From contig NZ_LMFI01000001.1 in the NCBI RefSeq assembly GCF_001426745.1, positions 720,000-783,999 on the forward strand: a stretch of 64,000 nt of DNA, written 5' to 3'. The notes below the pieces were generated by a model. It made no database searches. It had not been told where the DNA came from and was given only the letters and a program-made list of their open reading frames with translations. The translations under genes were made by a program, and so were the position numbers. Of this stretch, positions 8,317 through 16,103 are shown in pieces (position 1 is the first letter of the stretch; every line of letters begins with the position of its first letter). The DNA comes from Nocardioides sp. Root140 (GTDB taxonomy: Bacteria; Actinomycetota; Actinomycetes; Propionibacteriales; Nocardioidaceae).

Positions 8317-11220
8317 TCAGCGTCCCAGCGGACGACCCGGCGACGACCGGACGTTGCTCGGGTCGCTGTGGGCTGCGATCTCGCGCCCGTCGGTGTTGCC
8401 GCCGCGGTCGGTGTCGTAGTTGACCGGACTGGACTTGTGACTGTTGAACCGCTTGTTCCTCGAGCCCGTGCGCTCCGCGTTGTCCTGGACGCCGTCGGCG
8501 TCGGTGTCCTTCTTGCGCGGGTCGCTGCGGACCGTGCCGATCGTGTAGGTCCTGATCGGGCCCGTCTTCGACACGATCACCTTCTGCCTGATCACGTAGC
8601 CGCGGACCTCGACGCCGTCCCTGATGCCGTCGGCGTCGGTGTCGACCCTGAGCGGGTTGGTCCTGACCACGCCGATCCGGCGGACGTTCTTGCGACCCAG
8701 CTGCACCTTCTGCGTCATGTTGATGCCGAGGACCTCCTGGCCGTCGGTCAGGGAGTCACGGTCGGTGTCCTTGACCTTCGGGTTGGTGCGAGTGGTCTTG
8801 ACCTCGCGGCCGTCCAGCAAACGGTCGTTGTCGGTGTCGCTGTCGTTCGGGTTGGTCGTCGAGGTGACCTCGGCGCTGTCACTGAGCCCGTCGTTGTCCG
8901 TGTCGGCCTTCAGCGGGTTGGTCGCGGCGCCGTTGAACGGGTTGCCGTCACCGGTGACCTCGTCACCGTCCTTGATGGTGTCGCCGTCGGTGTCGGGATC
9001 GGCCGGGTCGGTGCCGTGGGTGGCTTCCTCGTCGTTGTCGAGACCGTCGAGGTCCGGGTCGTCGTCGCCGGGAGTGGAGACGGGCTCGGTGCCGGCGGCC
9101 ACCTCGTCGCCGTCATTGGTGCCGCCGCCGTCGGTGTCGGCCTCGTTGGGGTCGGTCCCGTGGTCGTCGACCTCGGCGCCGTCCTGGAGCCCGTCGCCGT
9201 CGGTGTCGGGATTGGCCGGGTCGGTGCCCAGGTCGTCCTCGCGGCCGTCGGTCAGGCCGTCGTCGTCACTGTCGAGGAGGTCGTCGGAGCCGACCAAGGG
9301 GTCGGTGTCGTCGGTGTTGACCTCCTCGCCGTCCGTGCGACCACCGTCGTCGGTGTCGTCGTCGTTCGGGTTGGTGGTGTGGGTGTTCTCTTCGGCGTCG
9401 GTGAGGCCGTCGCCGTCGGTGTCGGCCTCGAGGGGGTTGGTGGGGGTGGCGTCGAAGTCGTTGCTGGTGCCGTCGTGCTCGGCGCCGTCCTGGAGGCCGT
9501 CGCCGTCGGTGTCGGCGACGTCGGGGTCGGTGCCGAGGTCGGTCTCCTCGTCGTTGGTGAGGCCGTCGGCGTCCGGGTCGTCGTCGCCGGGAGTGGAGAC
9601 GGGCTCCGTGCCGGCGGCCACCTCGTCGCCGTCATTGGTCCCGCCGTCGTCGGTGTCCGCGTCGTGGGGGTCGGTGCTGTTGGTGTTCTCTTCGGCGTCG
9701 GTGAGGCCGTCGTTGTCGGTGTCGGCCTCGAGGGGGTTGGTCGGGGTGGCGTCGAAGTCGTTGCTGGTGCCGTTCACCTCGGCGCCGTCCTGCAGGGTGT
9801 CGCCGTCAGTGTCGGGGTTGCCCGGGTCGGTGCCGGCGTCCGCCTCCTCGCCGTTGGTGAGTCCGTCGCCGTCGGGGTCGGCGGTGAGGTCGTCGGCTCC
9901 GACCTTGGGATCGGTGCCGTCGGTGTCGACCTCCGTGCCGTCGTTGACGCCGCCGTCGTCGGTGTCGGCGTCGTTCGGGTTGGTGGTGGCCGTGTTCTCC
10001 TCGGCGTCGGTGAGGCCGTCGTTGTCGGTGTCGGCCTCGAGGGGGTTGGTGGGGGTGGCGTCGAAGTCGTTGCTGGTGCCGTTCACCTCGGCGCCGTCCT
10101 GCAGGGTGTCACCGTCAGTGTCGGGGTTCTGGGGGTCGGTACCGAGGTCGGTCTCCTCGGCATTGGTGAGTCCGTCGCCGTCGGGGTCGGCATTGGGATC
10201 GACCGGGCATTCGACGCCGCCCGCTGGTGCGGTGGCCTTGACGTGCAGCGGCACCAGGCTGAGGTCGACGTTGGCAGCATCGGGCAGGCCCGGCAGGGCG
10301 CCGAGGACCTTGAGCTGGACACGGAGCAGGGACTGCAGGTTGGCCTCACCGGTGGCACCCGCGGACTGATCGGTCGGGCTGAAGCCGGTGATGGTCAGGT
10401 CCACCAACGCTTCGAGCGCGATCGGCAGGTCGATCTGGACGGGGCTGCCGTTGAGCGGGATCGGGATCTCGGCGGCGCCGACGTGGACCACGACTGTGGC
10501 GGGGTCCGCGAACCCAGCAGTTCCGGTGGTGCCGTCGGACGACGCCTCCACCTTCACGGGTGAGGTCACCTCGACCTGGACCTGGTTGCCCAGCAGTTGG
10601 ATGTCGCCCACTGTGGCCTCGACGGTGGAGGTCACGTCGGAGGCTCCGTCGGCATCCGTGTCGGTGAGCGCGGTCGTGGAACGGACGCTCGACGCGCCCA
10701 CGTTCACGAGATTGCCCAGTCCGGCGACGCCCAGGACGGTCAGCGAGGCGAGATCGGTCTTCGCGTCGGAGACCACCCGCTGGGCACCGGACGCCGGAGG
10801 GCACGTGTTCGCGTCGACGTAGTTGGCCTCGGTGTCCCCGGTGATCACTCCGACGTTGGCGACGGGGGAGAGGTTGAGAGGAAGCAGGCTCTCGGCCGGC
10901 GGGTTCATGGGCGCCGGGGAGGTGCTGGTCTGGTCGTCGACCGTGATCGGGAAGCCTGCGACGGAGACCTCGGCGTTCTTGGAGACGCCGCTGGCAGTGC
11001 CGGCGGTGCTGTCAGCCGTCGCCTGTGCGTGGCCGACGACCAGCCCGGCCAGGTTTCCACCGAGCAGGTTCGCGGACAGCGAGGCCACGTCGGCGTGCGC
11101 CTGGGCGTCGTACGGCGCGGGCAGTGGATCGGCCTGCGCAGGCTGTTGGAGGAGCATGACGGAGTAGAGCGAGGCGGTGGTGAGTGACAACGCGGCAGCT
11201 GTGCGTGCGCGATATCCCAT
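8317..11220 (-). CDS. Secreted calcium-binding protein with thrombospondin type 3 repeats
   Basis: A 967-residue exported protein. Residues 1-30 form a signal peptide ending QPAQA-DP. Residues about 31-340 are a beta-rich N-terminal domain with no recognised family. From about residue 345 to 950 there are some 20 repeats of the DxDGDGLxD type (for example DPDGDGLTNAEE, DTDNDGLTDAEE, DTDGDTLQDGAE), the thrombospondin type 3 calcium-binding motif. No LPxTG, lipobox or membrane anchor is seen at the basic C-terminus (SSPGRPLGR). Long repeats are nearly identical at DNA level (spacing 300, 309 and 519 bp). The ATG is preceded by AGGAG seven bases away. It is a single-gene unit with its own terminator. 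A role in surface adhesion or matrix is inference. The very long reading frame on the opposite strand is a by-product of the repeats. Confidence 0.85.
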   Translation of the reverse strand: MGYRARTAAALSLTTASLYSVMLLQQPAQADPLPAPYDAQAHADVASLSANLLGGNLAGLVVGHAQATADSTAGTASGVSKNAEVSVAGFPITVDDQTSTSPAPMNPPAESLLPLNLSPVANVGVITGDTEANYVDANTCPPASGAQRVVSDAKTDLASLTVLGVAGLGNLVNVGASSVRSTTALTDTDADGASDVTSTVEATVGDIQLLGNQVQVEVTSPVKVEASSDGTTGTAGFADPATVVVHVGAAEIPIPLNGSPVQIDLPIALEALVDLTITGFSPTDQSAGATGEANLQSLLRVQLKVLGALPGLPDAANVDLSLVPLHVKATAPAGGVECPVDPNADPDGDGLTNAEETDLGTDPQNPDTDGDTLQDGAEVNGTSNDFDATPTNPLEADTDNDGLTDAEENTATTNPNDADTDDGGVNDGTEVDTDGTDPKVGADDLTADPDGDGLTNGEEADAGTDPGNPDTDGDTLQDGAEVNGTSNDFDATPTNPLEADTDNDGLTDAEENTNSTDPHDADTDDGGTNDGDEVAAGTEPVSTPGDDDPDADGLTNDEETDLGTDPDVADTDGDGLQDGAEHDGTSNDFDATPTNPLEADTDGDGLTDAEENTHTTNPNDDDTDDGGRTDGEEVNTDDTDPLVGSDDLLDSDDDGLTDGREDDLGTDPANPDTDGDGLQDGAEVDDHGTDPNEADTDGGGTNDGDEVAAGTEPVSTPGDDDPDLDGLDNDEEATHGTDPADPDTDGDTIKDGDEVTGDGNPFNGAATNPLKADTDNDGLSDSAEVTSTTNPNDSDTDNDRLLDGREVKTTRTNPKVKDTDRDSLTDGQEVLGINMTQKVQLGRKNVRRIGVVRTNPLRVDTDADGIRDGVEVRGYVIRQKVIVSKTGPIRTYTIGTVRSDPRKKDTDADGVQDNAERTGSRNKRFNSHKSSPVNYDTDRGGNTDGREIAAHSDPSNVRSSPGRPLGR

Positions 11221-11609
11221 GGAGGAGCTCCTGTACCCGGGGCAGATGAGGACGATGAAGGGGAGACGAATGGGAAGGACTGGTGCCTGAGCACCCGGCG
11301 CGATCGTAGGGTCGCACCGGCGCCGGCGTCCCCGGAATTGGGTAAATGACCCAAGTGGGCTATGCGGCCGGTGTCAGTTGTGCATGGGCGGGTGGGTGCC
11401 CCAGTTGGACGGGGCGACCTCCGGGCACGTAATCTTTAGGTTGCGCCTCAGGTCTGCCTGCGTCCCGGACGGAGTGGATCCTCGCTCGCTATCAGTCCGA
11501 CGTACGTCCCGAACTTCCAGGGGCGGTCGCCGGCCGTGCTGAATCGGTAGTGAAACCGGCCTGTCGCGTGCCCGCACGACCTTCATCCATCCAAGGAATC
11601 ACTTCCCTT
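11221..11609. promoter_or_regulatory. 389-bp divergent promoter region between the TSP3 gene and rpsA
   Basis: No gene is visible here. For the TSP3 gene a minus-strand TACGAT -10 box lies at 11303-11308, giving a leader of about 80 nt. For rpsA the best candidate is TTGGAC (11405-11410) with TAATCT (11430-11435), spacing 19, which would give a leader of about 170 nt ending in the ribosome-binding site AAGGAA (11593-11598). A small inverted repeat TTGGGT-AAATG-ACCCAA lies at 11338-11354. A long leader for S1 would fit autoregulation of rpsA known in other bacteria, but nothing in the sequence proves it. Confidence 0.4.
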
Positions 11610-13091
11610 ATGACGAGCACCATCTCCACTCTTCCCGATTACGACGCGCCCCAGGTTGCGGTCAACGACATCGGTTCTGAAGAGGACTTCCTCGCGGCAA
11701 TCGACGCGACCATCAAGTACTTCAACGACGGAGACATCGTCGCCGGCACCATCGTCAAGGTGGACCGCGACGAGGTCCTGCTCGACATCGGCTACAAGAC
11801 CGAGGGTGTCATCCCCTCCCGCGAGCTTTCCATCAAGCACGATGTCGACCCGTCCGAGGTCGTCGCCGTCGGTGATGAGGTCGAGGCCCTGGTCCTCCAG
11901 AAGGAGGACAAGGAAGGCCGCCTGATCCTGTCCAAGAAGCGCGCCCAGTACGAGCGCGCCTGGGGCACCATCGAGCAGGTCAAGGAAGAGGACGGCGTCG
12001 TCGAGGGCACCGTCATCGAGGTCGTCAAGGGCGGCCTCATCCTCGACATCGGCCTGCGCGGCTTCCTGCCCGCGTCGCTCGTCGAGATGCGTCGCGTCCG
12101 CGACCTGCAGCCGTACGTCGGCCAGACGCTCGAGGCGAAGATCATCGAGCTCGACAAGAACCGCAACAACGTGGTCCTGTCGCGTCGTGCGTGGCTCGAG
12201 CAGACCCAGTCCGAGGTTCGCCAGGGCTTCCTGACCCAGCTCCAGAAGGGCCAGATCCGCAAGGGCGTCGTCTCCTCGATCGTCAACTTCGGTGCCTTCG
12301 TGGACCTCGGCGGCGTCGACGGTCTCGTCCACGTCTCCGAGCTGTCCTGGAAGCACATCGACCACCCGTCCGAGGTCGTCACGGTCGGCGACGAGGTCAC
12401 CGTCGAGGTGCTCGACGTCGACATGGACCGCGAGCGCGTCTCGCTGTCGCTCAAGGCGACGCAGGAAGACCCGTGGCAGCACTTCGCCCGGACCCACCAG
12501 ATCGGCCAGATCGTGCCCGGCAAGGTCACCAAGCTGGTTCCGTTCGGTTCGTTCGTGCGCGTCGAAGAGGGCATCGAGGGCCTGGTCCACATCTCCGAGC
12601 TGGCCGAGCGCCACGTGGAGATCCCGGAGCAGGTCGTCCAGGTCAACGACGACGTCATGGTCAAGATCATCGACATCGACCTCGAGCGTCGTCGCATCTC
12701 GCTGTCCCTCAAGCAGGCCAACGAGACCGCCACGGCCAGCGAGGCCGAGGAGTTCGACCCGACGCTCTACGGCATGACCGCGTCGTACGACGAGCAGGGC
12801 AACTACATCTACCCCGACGGCTTCGACCCCGAGACGGGCGAGTGGCTCGAGGGCTTCGACGAGCAGCGCGCGGCATGGGAAGAGCAGTACGCCAAGGCGC
12901 ACGCCCGCTGGGAGGCCCACGTCAAGCAGCAGGCCGACGCGAAGGTTGCCGAGGCCGAGGCTGGCGAGGCCACCTCGTACTCCAGCGGTGGCACCGAGTC
13001 CGCTGCTCCCGAGGCCGAGACCGGCGGTTCGCTGGCTTCCGACGAGGCGCTCCAGGCGCTTCGCGAGAAGCTCACCGGTGGGGGCGCCTGA
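11610..13091 (+). CDS. rpsA: 30S ribosomal protein S1
   Basis: A 493-residue S1 protein with four S1 RNA-binding domains, the usual number in actinobacteria: they start near GDIVAGTIVKVDRDEV, GVVEGTVIEVVKGG, GQIRKGVVSSIVNFG and GQIVPGKVTKLVPFG (about residues 37, 121, 207 and 292). The C-terminal 110 residues are acidic and low-complexity and contain tandem aromatic/acidic segments. It binds mRNA on the 30S subunit during initiation. The start is ATG 11610 behind AAGGAA at 11593-11598; an in-frame ATG at 11550 has no ribosome-binding site and lies in the leader. Monocistronic, closed by a strong terminator. Confidence 0.97.
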   Translation: MTSTISTLPDYDAPQVAVNDIGSEEDFLAAIDATIKYFNDGDIVAGTIVKVDRDEVLLDIGYKTEGVIPSRELSIKHDVDPSEVVAVGDEVEALVLQKEDKEGRLILSKKRAQYERAWGTIEQVKEEDGVVEGTVIEVVKGGLILDIGLRGFLPASLVEMRRVRDLQPYVGQTLEAKIIELDKNRNNVVLSRRAWLEQTQSEVRQGFLTQLQKGQIRKGVVSSIVNFGAFVDLGGVDGLVHVSELSWKHIDHPSEVVTVGDEVTVEVLDVDMDRERVSLSLKATQEDPWQHFARTHQIGQIVPGKVTKLVPFGSFVRVEEGIEGLVHISELAERHVEIPEQVVQVNDDVMVKIIDIDLERRRISLSLKQANETATASEAEEFDPTLYGMTASYDEQGNYIYPDGFDPETGEWLEGFDEQRAAWEEQYAKAHARWEAHVKQQADAKVAEAEAGEATSYSSGGTESAAPEAETGGSLASDEALQALREKLTGGGA

Positions 13092-13125
13092 CCCGCAGGC
13101 ACAGCGCCAGCACACACAGCACGCA

Positions 13126-13171
13126 CGAAGGGCCCGGACATCAACTGATGTCCGGGCCCTTCGGGCATTTT
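13126..13171 (+). terminator. rpsA intrinsic terminator
   Basis: An 18-bp perfect inverted repeat (13126-13143 and 13146-13163) followed by TTTT at 13168-13171. It starts 35 bp after the rpsA stop and is the most canonical terminator in the window. Confidence 0.95.
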
Positions 13172-13190
13172 CGTTGGGAGGGTGGTGGGC

Positions 13191-13349
13191 TCACACGCGG
13201 GCGCCTTGCTCGAAGACGTCGCTGGGGTGACTGCGGGGCAGGCCCGAGGAGGACCGACTGCCGTAGCCGTCGTTGCGGATGTAGGCCGTGAGGTAGGCGA
13301 CGTACGCCGCAGCGGCCAGGACCAGGAGGACTGTCAGGAAGAGGTTCAT
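13191..13349 (-). CDS. Small membrane protein, 52 residues, unknown function
   Basis: ATG complement at 13347-13349, TGA complement at 13191-13193. The product begins MNLFLTVLLVLAAAAYVAYL, a single membrane helix, followed by a polar tail rich in Gly, Ser and Arg ending EQGARV. A CAGACT -10 box (13357-13362, minus strand) precedes the ATG by seven bases, so the message is probably leaderless. It is divergent from the GlxA-type regulator and its start codon lies inside the first of two large palindromes that look like that regulator's binding sites. I do not recognise the family; function unknown. Confidence 0.6.
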   Translation of the reverse strand: MNLFLTVLLVLAAAAYVAYLTAYIRNDGYGSRSSSGLPRSHPSDVFEQGARV

Positions 13350-13421
13350 GGCAGTAAGTCTGTCTTGCCTGAGATCCTGCCACGAGTGGCAGTAAAGACA
13401 TTCGACATTGATTTTCTGCCA
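13349..13421. promoter_or_regulatory. Two tandem TGGCAG...CTGCCA palindromes (operator candidate)
   Basis: TGGCAG at 13349-13354 pairs with CTGCCA at 13377-13382, and TGGCAG at 13387-13392 pairs with CTGCCA at 13416-13421; the two palindromes are 34 and 35 bp long and 38 bp apart. The first continues into TAAG, the second has TGGCAGTAAA against TTTTCTGCCA, nine of ten bases symmetric. The inner half-sites also form CTGCCAC-GA-GTGGCAG at 13377-13392. The region covers the promoters of the 52-residue protein and of the GlxA-type regulator. Confidence 0.6.
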
Positions 13422-13442
13422 ACATGGGTGCATGCTCGTCCC

Positions 13443-14408
13443 ATGCGCAAGGTGGCGGTCGTCGTACAGGACGGAGCCGAGCCGTTCGGGCTCGGCGCGA
13501 TGTGTGAGGTGTGGGCCGAGCCCTACCACCCCGAGGACGACAACCCGGTCTTCGACTTCGTGGTCGTCACTCCACGGCCGGGCCGGGTCGCCGGTGCGTC
13601 CGGCTACGACCTGCACGTCGAGCACGGCCTCGACGAGGCGGAGGACGCCGACCTGATCTGTGTGGCCCCCAAGCGCGACTTCCTCGACCCGTCGCCCGAG
13701 GTGGCGGACCTCTTGGCCCGCGCCCACGCCCGCGGCGCCTTCGTGTTCGCGCACTGCACCGGTGCCTTCGTGCTGGGCGAGGCCGGTCTGCTCGACGGCC
13801 GCAGGTGTACGACGCACTGGCGCCACGTGGACGAGTTCACCCGGGCCTTCCCCGAGGCGAAGGTCGACCCCGACGTGCTCTACGTGCAGGACGGCACGAT
13901 CGTCACCGGTGCCGGATCGGCCGCCGGCCTCGACGCCGCGCTCCACCTGATGCGCCAGCAGTTCGGCGCGAAGGTCGCCGCCACCGCTGCCCGCCGCATG
14001 GTCGTCCCGCCGCACCGTGACGGCGGACAGGCCCAGTTCATCGCGAGGGCCGTGCCCGACTGCGCCGCCGAGACGCTGGGTCCGCTGCTGACCTGGATCC
14101 TGGAGAACCTCGCGGAGGACCTCAGTGTCGATGCCCTGGCCGCACGCAACCACATGTCGCCGCGCACGTTCGCCCGACGGTTCCGCGACGAGACCGGCAC
14201 CACGCCTCACGCGTGGGTCACCGCGCAACGCGTGGTCGCGGCCGAGGAGCTGCTCGAGCTCACCGACCACCCGGTCGACTGGATCGCGTCGGAGGTGGGC
14301 TTCGGCAATGCGGCCACGTTGCGTCACCACTTCACCCGGTCGCGCGGGGTGAACCCGCAGCGCTACCGCCGGCTGTTCAGCTCGCGCCAGGACGAGGCCA
14401 CGGCCTAG
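13443..14408 (+). CDS. GlxA/AraC-family transcriptional regulator (DJ-1/PfpI domain plus HTH)
   Basis: A 321-residue regulator. The N-terminal half (residues 1-170) is a DJ-1/PfpI-like domain with the nucleophile-elbow region FAHCTGAFVLGEAGLL, including the Cys. The C-terminal 100 residues are an AraC-type double helix-turn-helix: LSVDALAARNHMSPRTFARRF and WIASEVGFGNAATLRHHF. GlxA-type regulators are usually activators of small catabolic or stress genes. ATG 13443 is chosen because the DJ-1 domain begins there (MRKVAVVVQDGAEPFG); the open frame extends upstream through the operator region and is not coding. It is divergent from the 52-residue protein, its most likely target besides itself. 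Confidence 0.85.
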   Translation: MRKVAVVVQDGAEPFGLGAMCEVWAEPYHPEDDNPVFDFVVVTPRPGRVAGASGYDLHVEHGLDEAEDADLICVAPKRDFLDPSPEVADLLARAHARGAFVFAHCTGAFVLGEAGLLDGRRCTTHWRHVDEFTRAFPEAKVDPDVLYVQDGTIVTGAGSAAGLDAALHLMRQQFGAKVAATAARRMVVPPHRDGGQAQFIARAVPDCAAETLGPLLTWILENLAEDLSVDALAARNHMSPRTFARRFRDETGTTPHAWVTAQRVVAAEELLELTDHPVDWIASEVGFGNAATLRHHFTRSRGVNPQRYRRLFSSRQDEATA

Positions 14409-14410
14409 CA

Positions 14411-14525
14411 CCAACCCGCAATTGTTGCGTCGCGAACCTGCAAGTCTTGATGGCCGAACCGGCAGTTCTTGATGTCGGACCGCAACGACTGCAGGCTCGA
14501 GCATCAAGGACTGCTGGTTCGTGAG
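14411..14525. repeat. Intergenic cassette-repeat array A (about five units)
   Basis: Units run in both directions. Read so that TCAAG is on the left, they have the frame ATCAAGA-core-GGTTCG with cores ATTGCG (14412-14432), CTTGCA (14431-14453), ACTGCC (14454-14474), ACTGCA (14482-14500) and ACTGCT (14501-14523). The array sits between converging genes. The last unit runs into the AMP-ligase gene and supplies its TGA stop (14504-14506). The same kind of array occurs at 37336-37402 and 61788-61897. Confidence 0.7.
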
Positions 14526-15775
14526 AGTTCCTGGCGACGCACCTTGCCGGTGAGCGTGCGGGGGAGCTCCGGCACGAAACGGTAGTCCTTCGGTCGCTTG
14601 GGTGGTGCGAGACGCTGCCTGGCGAAGGCGTCGAGGTCGGCCGCGGTCGCCGTACCCACCACGGCGGCGACCACCCTCTGCCCCCACTGGTCGTCGGGCA
14701 CTCCGAAGACGGCGATGTCGTCGACGCCCTCGAGCTCGCGCAGCGTGTTCTCGACCTCGGTCGGGTAGACGTTCACGCCGCCGGTGATGACGAGGTCCTC
14801 GCGACGCCCGTCGAGATAGAGGTAGCCCTCGTCGTCGAGGCGCCCCAGGTCCCCGACGGAGAACGCCGGGCCCTCGGGAGTCTCGCGCCAGGCCTGCGCC
14901 GTCTTCTCAGGTGAGGCGAAGTAGGTGAACCGTGCGTGGGCGGGTACGACGCACCAGATCTGGCCGTCGTCATCGACGCTCAGGGTGCGTCCCGGCCGGG
15001 CCCGCCCTACGGTGCCGGGGTGCTCGAGCCACTCCTCGCTGCGACAGGCGGTGAACTGGCCCTCCGTGGAGCCGTAGAACTCCCAGGTGGAGCCCGGAGG
15101 GAAGATCTCGATGAGCCGGTGCTTGACGGCCGGCGGGCAGGGCGCACCTGCGTGGGCGACCATCCGGAAGCTGCTCAGGTCGGGCACTCCGACGCGGTCC
15201 CAGTGGGCGAAGAGCCGCTGGAGGTGGGCAGGGACGCAGAACATCGTGGTCGGCCGCTCGTCGTCGATCGCCTGCGTGATGCGCTCGGGATCGAAGGGGC
15301 CCGGGACGACGATCCGGCCGCCGGCCAGGAGCGTTCCCATCGCGAAGCGCAGGGGTGCCGAGTGGTAGAGCGGGCTCAGCACGAGGTTCACGTCGTCGGC
15401 CGCGAACCCCCACAGGTCGCGCTCCTCGGCGAGCAGCGCGGCGGCCGCGTCGTCGGCGAGCAGTCCGCTGTGGACGCCCTTCGGCGTGCCGGTGGTGCCG
15501 CTGGTGACGTGCATCGGCCGAGCCCGGGGGAGCGCCCGCCGGGTCTCCGCGGGGAGCTGGGCCAGCAGGCGGGCCACCTGTGCCTCGTCATCGACCACGA
15601 GATGGGGCCGTACGTCGGCGAGGATCCTCTCGCGTTCAGCAGCGGTGAGTCGCGGGTCGAGGGGCACCGGGAAGACGCCGGTGGCCAACAGTCCCATCAC
15701 CAGGTCGACGTACGCCGGTGAGCCGGGAACGAGCAGGGCGACCCGGGACCCCTCGTGCAGTTCGGCCTCGTCCAT
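14504..15775 (-). CDS. AMP-binding enzyme, acyl-CoA synthetase/ligase family
   Basis: A 423-residue adenylate-forming enzyme that activates a carboxylic acid with ATP, probably to an acyl-CoA. Motif A3 is MHVTSGTTGTPKGVH (about residues 88-102), A5 is EFYGSTEGQ, A7-A8 is YLDGRREDLVITGGVNVYP and the C-terminal catalytic Lys motif is PRTLTGKVRRQEL, all intact. It is shorter than the family norm (about 500) because it begins at the GSRVALL strand and lacks the first 45 or so residues. ATG 15775 is preceded by GATGAT and then six bases (GGGGGA), matching the leaderless pattern of this chromosome; a GTG at 15802 would add nine residues. The substrate is not predictable. It stands alone. Confidence 0.8.
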   Translation of the reverse strand: MDEAELHEGSRVALLVPGSPAYVDLVMGLLATGVFPVPLDPRLTAAERERILADVRPHLVVDDEAQVARLLAQLPAETRRALPRARPMHVTSGTTGTPKGVHSGLLADDAAAALLAEERDLWGFAADDVNLVLSPLYHSAPLRFAMGTLLAGGRIVVPGPFDPERITQAIDDERPTTMFCVPAHLQRLFAHWDRVGVPDLSSFRMVAHAGAPCPPAVKHRLIEIFPPGSTWEFYGSTEGQFTACRSEEWLEHPGTVGRARPGRTLSVDDDGQIWCVVPAHARFTYFASPEKTAQAWRETPEGPAFSVGDLGRLDDEGYLYLDGRREDLVITGGVNVYPTEVENTLRELEGVDDIAVFGVPDDQWGQRVVAAVVGTATAADLDAFARQRLAPPKRPKDYRFVPELPRTLTGKVRRQELSRTSSP

Positions 15776-16103
15776 TCCCCCATCATCGCGGTTCCGGACC
15801 AAGGGTTCCGTTCTGGCCCGGACCCCGGGATGCCTCCGGCGACTCCCGACCCGTTGTGCCCGTACCGGCGAACGGGCACAACGGCCCGATTCCGGTCAAT
15901 GTGGCGCTGAAAGCGTCCGTTGTGCCCGTTCGTCGGTACGGCCCTGGCCGTGGTGAGCGCCCTCCGGGTTCAGGCGGCCAGCGGTCATCCCGCCGCGGAC
16001 CAGGCTGTGCGCGATCCGGGAACCCTCGTGACGCGCTTCATCGTCGCGGGGCCAATGCTCCTGTTCGGGCCCGAAACCCGGATGCTGCGTCTAATCTCAG
16101 CGG
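15776..16103. repeat. 328-bp intergenic region with inverted 25-bp repeats
   Basis: No gene is seen. CCGTTGTGCCCG (15851-15862) and its exact complement CGGGCACAACGG (15873-15884) form a 12-bp hairpin arm pair. The 25 bp at 15860-15884 recur inverted at 15917-15941 with one mismatch. The promoter of the downstream hydrolase is TAATCT at 16092-16097, six bases before its ATG. Confidence 0.6.

Noticed and set aside
8263..10563. A 766-codon open frame opposite the TSP3 gene
   Set aside because: It is antisense to clear DxDGDGLxD repeats, its translation is a Val/Gly/Ala repeat (GVGVVGVGAV-like) and it has no family pattern; the long frame results from the repeat codons.
11374..11586. Minus-strand 70-codon frame in the rpsA leader
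   Set aside because: No ribosome-binding site, no conservation pattern and Arg-rich composition; it is antisense to the leader.
11412..11609. A riboswitch in the rpsA leader
   Set aside because: The leader may be long, but no known aptamer pattern is recognisable; only a promoter guess is given.
13182..13442. N-terminal extension of the GlxA-type regulator
   Set aside because: It runs through the operator and the antisense of the small membrane protein; the DJ-1 domain begins at 13443.
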